Shown here: in pieces, positions 1 to 11,475 of the stretch
Numbering within the stretch: position 1 is the first letter of the stretch
How the letters are laid out: each line of letters begins with the position of its first letter
NCBI GenBank assembly: GCA_950106755.1
Contig: OX467083.1
Span: forward strand, 47,134,555-47,198,554
Origin: Climacium dendroides
Taxonomy: Eukaryota; Streptophyta; Bryopsida; Hypnales; Climaciaceae
Length of the DNA stretch: 64,000 nucleotides
Direction: 5' to 3'
The notes under the pieces: generated by a model
Databases searched by the model: none
What the model was told of the DNA's origin: nothing
What the model saw: the letters and a program-made list of their open reading frames with translations, nothing else
Translations under genes and position numbers: made by a program

Positions 1-1834
1 AAGATAACACAACTTGTAACTTAGTCTTCATTGGAATGATGAAGCTTTTTATACCAATGATTTTGTAGGACATGGATGAATCGAGTATATATGTCTTGTC
101 CAAGACCTAGCACTACAACCCCAAAACTTGGATTTTTTTAGGGTGGTGATTTAATTTATTTCTATTATTTCTATTAAATATGGTCTATTTCTCATCGGAC
201 TAACCTATGCATTTGCATTAAAAAAAAATTTAATAGATTTTTAGTGTTGTAAAAACACTACAATAATCATGGGTTTAAGACGATATGTTAGAAAATCAAT
301 TGATCATTGCATTGATATTTCAATTCTATGTAGACAATGCTAGGTTTATCCATTAAATCTTCAATCGTCGAAAAAAATCTTAAAGTGAGATGTTTAACAA
401 CTTAGGTTCCAAGTACTAATTCTTCCTTCATGTGCTATAGTGTAGATTTTTGTTTTGAATTGTGCCCCTACAATATGTAAGGGAATAATTGAGATGACAT
501 TGATAATAGACTAGCTAACTCACCTTTAGTTAGTGCATGTTAGAAATGGGATGGAAAAAAATATTTGTATTGACTTTGTTGAAATTGTATTTCTACAAGA
601 CAAAGCTTAAGTCTATGGACGGTGAGCCTTTATTGGTTGTATATAAACAAAAGAAAAGCATTGCTTCAACACAAACTACTATACATCGATCTATACTATT
701 TGTATATACAATAAATGCTGCTACCTAAAAAATGAGTTAAATTTAAGGTGGGCACACCCAAAATCACACCTTGCCTACCAACCGCCATCATCACTTTGTG
801 TACATCTCCAAAATCATTGTGTATGCATGTTGAAAAAACGATCTTAGAACCTCTATCCAAAAAAACTTTTACTCTTCATAACTTTTACATACAATATCCA
901 AATGTCGTGTTCTTTGATGTGTTGGAACCTTCTTTCAGTTGTGAACAAGAAAATATGAGAATTTGACAAGTTCTAATAATAGCTATCTACTATGCACAGT
1001 AGCAAAAAGTGGTGGTTTGGGGGATACCCACCCTAATACATGGAGCAGCATGTTTGTAGCTGTGCTGTTCACTACAAACAGACAAAGCCTCTCCTAATTG
1101 CATTTATTTTATTGAGGTATTTTCAATTCTTATTTAAATTTAGGCATATTTTATGCATTTGGTTTCCAGATGCAATTGGATGCATTTTTGTGTGACTTCA
1201 GTTGATGGCTCTGTGAGTGCTATATTCTGTTGTCCGTTTCATTTGTTTAAAAAAAAAAGTATACATATTCTGTTGACTTTCAACACTTTAATTAGAATAC
1301 TGTCCTTCAGGAGGTACTGAAAGCTCATCAAATGATATTTTGAAGGTTAGGTATTGAATTTTCTTGAACACCCCACATTTTTAAAAGAAAAATATGGGTA
1401 GGGTTTGGCAATGACATGGAACATAAAAACAACAAGGCCAGAAATCTAACTGCATAACGTTCAGTAGTTTGACTGACTATTGCCTCTGGCTGGACGGAAT
1501 GATGCGGAATATTTCGCACCATCAGTAGCTATGAGGACAAGTGTCGATATCTGTCAGAACTGAAGGAAATGCCAGGACCAGGAATTCAAGGATATGACAG
1601 GCTGCAACTGCATGTTGAGGTAAATGAAAAGTGTAGTACATACAATTACAGTTACTAAATTGATAACTTCACACAAAATGCAAATCAATTTACCCAATGA
1701 GTTGCCATTTAATTTGAACAAAATCGTTTTCAATTCATTGTGTAGTAATTCAAGCATAAAATTTAATCAACTCTTTGCTTGAATGACATCACCTTTTCTA
1801 GGAAGCCAATCTCATTTCGAGGTTCAATGATGGA
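1..1834. other. AT-rich intergenic DNA, no gene seen
   Basis: Only short open frames with no recognisable protein motif occur here. The base composition is strongly AT-rich with homopolymer A/T runs, like the other spacers. I see no splice-linked exon series, RNA gene or terminal inverted repeat. Confidence 0.6.
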
Positions 1835-2430
1835 AGAGAAGTTCTTATATACACATAGGGTGGTAGGCGGTAGTTCAAACAATGTGGAATATGTGAATTA
1901 GAAGTAGTGAGAGCTCAATCACTAATAGAGTTAAGTGAGAACTAGGAAATGTGTTAAAATTGAAATTTCAGACCTCATTTAGGCATAGTAGATGATATTT
2001 TTTCAGAAACATTTGAACTAAAATAAGTTGGTAAATTAAGTCATGTTTCATCTCCAAAAATCCAATTGATATTTGGAGACTCCAATCAAAAGATATGAGC
2101 AAAGTTTAGAGAAGGTGTTTGACAATGTCAAAAAATTGTCCATTTCTACCCTTCTCTGAAATTTGCTCATAACTTTTGATTGGGGACTCAAAATGTGAAA
2201 TAAATTATTGGAGATGAAACTTAAGTTAATCTTCCAAATTTCTTTGGTACAAAGTTTTTTGGAAAAAGTTATTTTGCTATACCTAAATGAGGTTTGAAAT
2301 CCTATTTCAAACACAATTCCTTACTTTTCACTTCATTATGAGTTGTTGAGCTTCTATTCATTCTAAAGTACATATCTTACATGGGTTGTGGTACCTATGA
2401 CAATCCCAAATCTATATACATAGCTTCTCT
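1835..2430. repeat. Foldback (MITE-like) element, family A, copy 1
   Basis: The two halves are imperfect inverted repeats of each other. The left arm carries CCTCATTTAGGCATAGTA near 1974-1991. The right arm carries its complement, in the form TACCTAAATGAGG, near 2280-2293. Closer to the centre, a TATGAGCAAA-type motif near 2092-2102 pairs with TTTGCTCATAACTTTTGA near 2162-2179. Related copies or parts lie at about 4440-5179, 46640-47190 and 58815-59240. Apparent open frames inside it are hairpin shadows. I see no transposase, so it would be non-autonomous. Its outer limits are approximate. Confidence 0.7.
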
Positions 2431-4439
2431 TTTCTTCCTAATATTCAAGATAAATTATTGATGACCAATGGTAAGATTACATTGGTATAATACTTTTAGG
2501 TTCTTGGAAAATTATCTTTCTTAACAATTTATTTGTTGACTTGTATATTTGGTCATGTACTTATTGGAAAAAAAATGGAACACATCAAAAATGTATGTGG
2601 CTATTTCAGTACTAAGGCATATATGAATGATATGTGGATGAAATTTGTGGATAAGGTCTTTAGAAACAAGGTCTCTATGAATGCTATTGGAACTTCAAGT
2701 TTTGTATAAATACTAGTATTTATGTACAAATACTAGTATATTTTGTATAAATACTAGTACAAAACTAGTATTTATGTACAAATATTTCATCCTTTTGGAT
2801 AAGACTTTAAATTTCAAAACTCTCAACTTCATATTTGATGAGTTCTTCATGAAATTTGGATTTTTTTTTCATTAGAAGTATAATAGATCGTTCATATTGA
2901 ATATTTTTGTTTGTTTTACATTTTTGACATATGAAAAATAATCTTTAAGATACAATTTTCGCCAATGTGTATTGTAGTTTTCAAAATGTCAAGTTTCTTT
3001 TAATTCTTCAATTTTTAAAGATATTCATTTAATATCTTCAGTAACATTTTCAAATTCTAGCTATTAAAACTTGAAGTAGTTTATCAAAATTATATTTACA
3101 AAGTTTTGAAATTGTAGCCTCCCGAATACCTTAATGAACTCTAGGATATTATACAATATTTTGAAAGAACTTACAATCATATTGTTAGCATGTATTATAG
3201 GTATATCAAAGCATCTCAATTTTGCTAATGTAATATTAGAGCATCTATACTTCTTTGGATGATACTTCTTTAGCTTTGATGTCATTGATTTTAATTTGTC
3301 TTTGTTTTGAATATTATTATCTCCTCTTCACCAAAATAAACTTATTTTAGAAGGAAGTATGTTTTTTACATCTAAAATTAATGTAAGACAAATATTTCAA
3401 AAAATCTAAGCTACAACTTTATTTCCTACTTTAAATTGGTCTCTATACTAACAATGTGACAATGGCTTGAAATGTGACTTTCTTTTATAAATGGTCGGTC
3501 TGGGCAAATTTTAAAAAACATTTTTTTCTAGAAACTAAAATTTGAAATTGCTTTGTCAAATTTATGTATGCATGGAAAGTTTTGAATCATTCCATTTTGA
3601 CCAATGAGATGAAAGTTATGAAGAAATTTAATTTGCAGGTAGTCATGTAGTCTCTACTCTAAAATAAACTTTGAAGTCATTTATCTAATTTAATTCTCAA
3701 TATTTTTAAAAATAAATAAATCCATATGATGTAGATTAATTAGTGTAACATTACAACCATTGGGATTGGCAAATTTCAATTTCATAAATGAATTATTAAC
3801 AAATTAGAATTTTGATTCATTTTCTATTTTTTTCTACTTACTATTTTTTCCTATATGTTGGACAATTCTAAATGATTTGAAAATTTTCAAGCATATAAGC
3901 AACTTGTCTAGGAAAATGAATCTAAAGAAACACCACCATTTTTGACATTTTCTTGTAGAAAAGTGAGCATCTGAAGTGCACCTGCCCAATTTCTGGCAAG
4001 GCTACAAAAAAAATTTCAATGCATTTCAACACTTATATTTTACAATGTACAGAATGAAATTTTTTGATTTTTTACCACATATTCTCAAGTCAATTTGCTA
4101 CAAGATCCTATGGTTATATGTGTCAAAAACCATTTTTTTTTGAAAAAATTGGTACTTATACTAAAAATGGTAGTTTCGAAGCATTTTTGATGGAAACATA
4201 GTCATAGAATCTTAATAGTTAAACATATGAACTTGTAGTCATAAAAGCATTGAATCACTACTTCTAATCATTTACATAAAAAAAAACTCTTTTTTTAGTT
4301 ACAAAACTTTAGATTTTTAAATTTCAAACTAATTTTTAGTTGTTTGCATCCTTGTGAAATTACGTATGCCAAATCCAAAGAATTCTATTGATTGGTTCAA
4401 ATTCAATTCATTACAAAATATTCAAATGCATTTGTTGAA
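2431..4439. other. AT-rich intergenic DNA with degenerate repeat matches
   Basis: No gene is visible. Part of the stretch (about 4080-4260) resembles the dispersed repeat family found at 7160-7300 and, inverted, near 50.1 kb. Shared features are an ATGGTAGTTT-type core followed by TTTTTGATGGAAA. Everything else looks like decayed, low-complexity sequence. Confidence 0.5.
2697..2790. repeat. Short palindromic tandem array around TACTAGTA
   Basis: The motif AAATACTAGTAT and its variants recur four times in under 100 bases, alternating with TTTATGTACAAA. The core ACTAGT is self-complementary, so the array can fold in several registers. It looks like a local microsatellite or minisatellite expansion. 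Confidence 0.75.
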
Positions 4440-5179
4440 ATATATATTTTTAGAGCATTGTATTGCTAAGATGTGATTCTAAATTGTATATAATGAAATA
4501 TTTGATGATAATTTTTTTGAAAAGCATGCTTGAAAATGTCAAAAAAATCTCCTTTTCCAATCCCTCTCTTATATTTGTCTATAACTTTTGATTGGAGTTC
4601 TGAAATCTCAAACGGATTTTTGGAGCTGAAAAATATATTGATTTGCCAACTTTTCTTAGTTTGAAGATTTTTTAAATAAGATGTTTTACTATGCATAAAT
4701 GAGGTTTGAAATCCTAGTTTTAACACAATTCTAAAATTTCACTTCTAATTTAGATATCCCACATGGTTTGCTCTATCTCCTACCACCCTTGTGAATATAA
4801 GGAGATTCTCATTTCACCACATACTCAAAAGAAATTGAAGGCATTTGTTTATTAATTTGTATTGTTACAAGTAAAGCAAACTTCATTACAATTGTATTGA
4901 AATTCACTTTACTTGTCCATTAAAATTGATGAACAAGCATTTTCAACTTCTCAATGTTTATAACATAAATAAACATTTTTTTATTCCCATGTTACGAAGC
5001 TAAGCAAGGTAGATCTTGTAAAGAATAAAAAACAATTTCAGCCATGAAGATCTTTTTTTGGTCCCTTCGGTTGGCGCCTCAGTCAGGGGGCAGAGGAGAA
5101 GGAGTGAAGCTCCTCGCCAGTTGCGAGTCAGCTGTCAGTGTTAAAACTAGGATTTCAAACCTCATTTATGCATAGTAAA
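4440..5179. repeat. Foldback family A, copy 2, split by unrelated sequence
   Basis: 4440-4830 matches the right half of the family A foldback (TTTGTCTATAACTTTTGATTGG near 4575, ATAAATGAGGTTTGAAATCC near 4695). A separate fragment at 5138-5179 is an exact 42-base inverted complement of 4685-4726. The 411 bases between the two matching arms include a GC-rich block. The perfect arm identity contrasts with the diverged arms of the other copies, suggesting a recent inversion, gene conversion or nested insertion. Confidence 0.7.
5060..5137. other. GC-rich block of unknown origin inside a repeat
   Basis: About 80 bases of clearly higher GC content interrupt AT-rich DNA, immediately next to the 42-base inverted arm. 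It contains CTCCTCGCCAGTTGCGAGTC and several CAG/CTG words. It does not fold as a tRNA and has no long open frame. It may be a captured gene fragment or the core of another mobile element. Confidence 0.35.
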
Positions 5180-8100
5180 TTTCATTTAGCGAGGGTTCAA
5201 AGAAGAAAAGGCAGTCCCTGCGAAGACTACTGAATGTTATGTGTACTAAGTTCTGAAATGTACACCATTAATATAATTTTGTCCAAACTAGGCTTGTTCC
5301 CATTTGGCTCGGAATGGGGTAGTTTACCTTATATTTACCATATACAATGCAGCTATCCAAGCCATATGTGCTAGTACAACCTTAGAGTATTTTCATTAGG
5401 AAGTACATTGAAAAGAAAATTTTAATTGGGACATTGAATAATTGAAACACTTCCAATCTTCCTCGTTAGAAGATACCCCCTTTATCCCAAAATAAATATG
5501 AGATTTTCAAATATACTTGTTCCAAATTAAATTCAAAGGCACAAGAAATCAACTCTCTACAATTTGATTGACAACGACTAAAGCTAGTTCAAACACCTTG
5601 AAGCAAAAGAATTTACAAATACCACACTCTAGAGACTATATACCAATTCTATCCTTGCAAGGGGAATTGGAATGCAACCTCTAATCAACCAAAGGTGATG
5701 AACTCAACCCACAACTATACAACAATTGCTACTAGCAAATCTCTTGTTGAGAATTTCATGAAATTGAATCACAAGACATCATTGGAATTGAATACAAAGG
5801 ACATTATCAGACTTCATGGCACTAGCATTGATTGGAGAATGATTCAAATTAATAACACTAGAGCAATTCCATAAAAGAGGGAAATTTATCAATTTTATTG
5901 TTTGTTTTCAAAATGTGCTACTTCATTGTTGACTTCCATTCTTTCACACCTAATGGAATTGACTATAGAAGCTATAGTAACTATGTGACTTTCTAAAAAT
6001 AAGAATAGTTCTTGTGTAAATCTAGCCATTTTTAGGAAATCTCAAATTTATTTTGGGGACAAAGGTGAGGTGAGGTCACTCTATGGGGATTTTGTATACC
6101 ACGTGCAGCAAAGTGATTTTTTGACCCCCTATTTACTTTGGAATATACTATAGTTTCAACCTATAATTTTGAACTTTGATTAGTAATGACTATAGATTTC
6201 TAATGCCAAAAATTCCCAACTCAAATGACATTTAAAATGACTATTATAATAGATTGAAAAATGAACTAAAAAGACTTGTTTTTCAACTCAAACATTTATA
6301 GAGAATACATTTGGATGACCATTGCATCAATATTCAAGAAAAATAAACTTTCAATAAAGCTTTATTTTTAGGATTTTTTTGTTCATTTTTTATACAATTT
6401 TTTATGAAGTAAGTAAGGAGTTCAAAGTTATTTTCAGTTCTACAATGTATCTTTTTTCTTCAAAAATTTGTAACTAATTATCATCAATTTAAAATATCAA
6501 TAATTCAAAACACAAACTTTCAAAGTAGAAAAACCTATTCAAATTTTTTTAATTTTTTTAAAATTAAATTTTATGAAGTAAGTAAGGGGTCCAAAATCTT
6601 CGCCTCATGTGGGTTGTGTAAATGCATAGGTGACCTCTCCTCAGACAAAGGAAATATAAGAAACCATGTAAACTTCAAATTTTGTTAAAATTTTCTTGTT
6701 GGAATGACAAATCACATAATTGTTTGCTAGTAGACAAAATGATTAATACGTTTGAGCCTATATTGACATTAACCAATTAGGGTCAAAGTGAGTGAACTTT
6801 AATCCCTAAAATTCCAAGGTCCCTTAGAGAACTCTTAGGAATTTTGGATAGACTCAAGTGATTTGAATTTTCACATGATTTAAAAATATAAAATTGAAGA
6901 TAGGAAATCATATTAACTTTTTAGGAAAATTATTATTATTTTAATCGGTGCTTAAAAACAAAAGTTATGCTACCATGAGTCTAAAAAACAACTTAAGGGA
7001 TAACTCCCCTAAAATCACAAAATGTTGAATTTTTAATTGTTTTCCTCAAAGATTATATTTTTGTCTACATCTAAAGCTTTAATTCATTCTATTTGGACTA
7101 GTGATGTGAAAGTTATGGACAATCTTGTTTTTTGGGCAGTGAATGGCTGGCTTACTCTAGTGTAGTACAAGATCCTACGATTAGATATGCAAATAATAAT
7201 AATAATAATAATAATTTTTGCTCTTTGTAATAGAAATGATAGTTTTGAATGGGTTTTGATGGAAAAAAGACCTTAGGACTTTAGGGGTTAAATGAATGAA
7301 TTTTCTTTTGAAGATAATTGGGTTCCATTAATCACTTGCAATGCTAGCATATACTTACTTACTCAACATTGTTATCATTACATTCCCTTCTTGTTTAATG
7401 TTGAAAGGCCTACATGGTCACTATGGAAATCATCCTTTGAAGATACCTTGTGAATCATTTGCTCTTAATCCCTAAAGTCCCATGGCCATTTTTCTACCAA
7501 AACCACTCAAAACTACCACTTCTACTATAATCACCTACAAAATAAATTTTAAAAAATATTTTTTAGGAGACAACCATAGGATCTTTTTCTACACTTGTTT
7601 TAGATCACATGATAATTTTTTTTGTGATTTTTGACTGTATAGATTGAAAGATATTAGCATTCAAAGTGAAAGAAAAAAATTTCTTTCAAGAAATTGCTAT
7701 GATTGCCCACAAAACAAGAAGCTCCATAATTTTCTCATCTCTAATCCAAATGGAATGAATCAAATCTTTCCATTTACAAAAAATATAATCTACAAGAAAA
7801 AAATATTAAAATTTTTATTTCAATTTTTTGTGGATTTTTGTTGCTGCCCAATTTCCCCCATTTTGAAGTTATTGTGGCATAAATTTTGCTCTTGGGCACC
7901 AATTGAAATAAAAATTATATTCCCCAAAAGCTCATAAGTTTTTCTATCTTATGAGAAAGTTTCAGTAAAAATTGAGATCATAGTAGCCTGCCCAAAATCC
8001 ATTTTGTCTCCTGTAGGGACAATGGGACTTTAGGGGTTAAATCACAAACCAAGAGCTTTCATTGGAGGTCAAACTACTAAGCAAGACCTTCTCTTTCTAT

Positions 8101-11100
8101 ACAAATTCAATAGATGAACATTTGCACTTATGTCTCAATCCCTAAAGGACCAAATGGAGGGGGGGATTCAAGGAGACATTGTCAAAAATTGTGTTTTTTT
8201 GGTATGTTATTCAAAAATGAAAATTGAAACTTTTTTTGAAACCTTAATCATAAAAAATTGAAGTAAAGTATTTTATCAAAGTGTGGGAAAAGTTTAGTCC
8301 ATTTGACTATGCAAATTGTGAGAAAAAAACTTTTTTTTTCATTCTTGTGAAACATAGTTAGTAGATTTTGGTCCCTTCTGGAGTAAATTTTTTGCTCTAT
8401 TTGGAAAGTAGGATTTTGACCATCCATATGATGTTAAATTCACTTATGGAAAATTTTAGAAGCACATATGGAGTTTAGCTTACTCTAATTAAATCACCTT
8501 GCAATGCAAGGAGGTTAAGTGAATTGACAATATGCTAGTCAATTTTTGATGATTTCTTGTGCAATGAAAAAAAATTTATTTGAAAATTTATTTGAAGACT
8601 AAATTTTTTTTGGATAATTGTATGTTAATTTTATTAATTACTTACATGCCAAATTTCAAAAGTTGATGGGTATTATTACAAAAGATTCTCAAAAGATTCC
8701 TAAATTTCTTGAGCTACCCCAAAAATTAAAGGCAATATAACTTTTGATCTGAGCATCCAATTGGAAAAAAATAATTTTTTAATCTAAAGGTACATGTTTA
8801 TAGATTGTGTTCAAATTTCATGAACATTCAACCCAAAATGACTTTGTAGGAACTTACCCAAGATTTATTGTGTATGTTGAATGCATACTTGGTCCTTTAG
8901 AGATTAATACAAAAGGGATTAAATAACATGAAAACATGTCCCTTTTTAATAATGTATTATTAAAAGGAATAGTAGTGCTAAAGAATATAATGTAATTTTC
9001 GATGAACTCAGGGCATGCATGCATAATTCATTAATACCATCTTCAAAAGATAAGGTAGGTATATCCATTATGATCCTTCTCCTAATGCCGTCTTCTATCT
9101 AGACTTGTTCCAAATCTTAGTTGAGTGTATATAAAGGATGCAATTGGTAGATGGGTGTGCACACCTTTATAGATTGCAGATATGAGAATTGATGTTCAAA
9201 ATAATGACTTAACCATCAAACAAACTCTCTAGGTTGATTGTAAAACACTTGTTTTGTTTTGATGTCACATGTTGTGTGTCTAATGTATCTTCAATATTAA
9301 CTTTAGAGGTACTCATCCAATAGACTTATCTATTTGAAATTCAATTTTGTTAATTTGTCACACTTTTAGGCTTCATGGTTTTTAAGACTTTTGAGTAACT
9401 AAGAGAAAAATTTGAAAGACAACTTTTGACACTAAAGTAGGAAGTATAGAAATTGCTCATGTAAGGACATTTTTGCTTTCAAAGTTCAACATTGTAGTGT
9501 GAGCAATTTAGTAGAACTTTGTAGAGTAAGAAGGGAGGAAGTGTATTAAGTTGCAATTTTTTCTATTATTTTTTGAAGCATTCTAAATTACTTATGATTT
9601 TGTGAAGGCAACTATCCTAGGGTACTATTTATGTTCATAGAAGATGTCAATAACAATGAAGCACCCATCTTTTAATGGCGCAATGAGAACTATTGTAAAT
9701 GTTTTGCGTAATTATAAGTGCCCCCTTTTGGTATGTGAATAAACCTATGAGGAAACAATATTTGGACATATGCTAATATTGAAGTGTCTTTATCATCTAA
9801 CTCACAAAAGATTGAAACTTGGAGGTGTTTGTTTAATAGGCACTAGTAACTTCTACATTTAAAATGATAAAATCTTAATAGCCTCATTATTGATACTATT
9901 GCATTTATAAATTCTTTTGGAATAGTTTTAGATTTAACCACCTTTAACTTCAAAAATGCTCAATGCAATTTTACATCACTTGTTCAGTGTCACATGTACT
10001 TTTAAACATGTCAAACAAACACTTAATGGTTTAATTATAGGGGCAATTTATAGAATATGAACAAAATTAGTACACCCTACTTTATATTGAGACTAAATTC
10101 GTAACATATGCATGTCCTTATGGTGGAAAGGAAAACTAAATATGGCAAATTTCATGTCTTCCACATAGTGTGACTATGAATCTATTGTGCAAGCATTTCT
10201 TAATATTTTATAACATTTTATTTCTTTGAGTACTTTTGCTATTTCTAATAATTTAAATATTGAACTATCTATTTTCTTGAAAATTTTCCATTTACCTATT
10301 TTATGAATGATTTTTGTTTTTTGATTGATTTTCAAAAGTTCAAAGTGCCTCTAGTTCTACTATGAATGCAATAAAACTAGCAAGTGTTTTGTGCAATTAT
10401 TGTACATTTGAAGAACATGTTTGAAAATTTGGAATTGTATAAAATAAAATATAATTTTTGATGTTGAATTAAGTTTTTTGACATTAGGGTCCTTTCTTTA
10501 CAAATTGTAATCTTGGGATTAGAGTAGATTTTTTCTCATCTTGTTCTTTTGATCGAAATGCTACATGATGTGTTTTTTCAATGGGAACTCTCTTTTGTTG
10601 ATTGTATTATAACTAGGGCTCGAACTACAAAGGTACAAGTTGGGTTAGTAGTTTGGTGCACTATTTATTCTATCACCTATTCATTTGCGAAGCTTCAAGT
10701 CTTGAAAAATGCTTTTGTTGCCTTGCTTTTGTAGTAATAGTAGTAGCAAGGTACTTTGGCACTTTACTTGCCTGCATACTTTGCCTCACAAAATTAATTT
10801 GAACTGCATTTGAGATGTTTGGGATTGTCTTCCTTTGCTTTTGCCTTTAATTTAAAAAAAAAATAACATGATGAATTGGGATTAAAGAGGATTGCAATCA
10901 AACCACCTTTTATTTTAATTTATAATATAGTTTCAAATTTTTTAATAATATTTTTATTTTAAATATTAAAAATTCCATACAGCAAAAAAATATCTAATAT
11001 TTTCAAAATAAAAAATTTCATATCAAACCTAATATCTTATTGATTCTCCATTTTGCCTCTTTATTCAAATGAATTTTTTAATTAAAAATTTTCTAAATTT

Positions 11101-11220
11101 GAAAGCTCATGGTTTCTAGAAGTCACAAAAGTCGTTGTATTTTTTTGTGGAAATTTTAAAATTACCTTGAACTTTTGAAGAAAAGATATATACTCTTGAA
11201 AAATCAGGGAGAACATTCAA
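5180..11220. other. Gene-free AT-rich intergenic DNA with dispersed repeats
   Basis: No coding region can be supported. Within about 6900-8160 there are recurrent segments around CTTTAGGGGTTAA and its complement CCTAAAGTCCCA (near 7270, 7470, 8025 and 8130). These recur near 50.2 kb and 63.07 kb and mark a dispersed repeat family. The open frame at 7644-7937 lies in this family and has no recognisable domain. 9000-11220 shows nothing beyond A/T-rich spacer. Confidence 0.55.
7192..7215. repeat. (AAT)n microsatellite
   Basis: Eight uninterrupted AAT units occur in AT-rich spacer. Confidence 0.9.
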
Positions 11221-11475
11221 GCGGGAATAGGTCCCAGGCGCACAGGGTTTGGTAGGAGTCGGTATTAGGGTATGATGTGTGACATAGGGTTTAGGGTTTA
11301 AGCGAGGGGCGTGGCGGAGCTTCTCTGGCAGAATGCAGCCATGGCCCGCGGGTGTCGCTATTTCTCCCCTTAAATTTCTGCATATGAGAATCGGAATTTC
11401 GTCTGATTGAATTCAATCTGCAGGTGGATGTAGAGAGACTCAGTGTTGAAATTTAGGGTTTAGAGTCCATCCGCT
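11221..11475 (+). promoter_or_regulatory. SWA2 promoter/leader with telo-boxes and a possible uORF
   Basis: Directly upstream of the SWA2 start, GC content rises and TAGGGTTTAGGGTTTA occurs at 11285-11300, with TTTAGGGTTTAG at 11452-11463. These are tandem plant telo-box motifs, typical of promoters or leaders of ribosome-biogenesis and translation genes. A ten-residue open frame in good context (GCAGCCATGG) runs 11341-11373 and would be an upstream ORF if transcription starts before it. The transcription start itself cannot be placed from sequence. Confidence 0.6.

Noticed and set aside
2048..2314. Minus-strand frame resembling the one at 4466-4726
   Set aside because: The similarity is due to both lying in family A foldback repeats, not to a conserved protein.
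7644..7937. 97-residue open frame in the left spacer
   Set aside because: It lies in a dispersed repeat, has no domain and no consistent codon usage.
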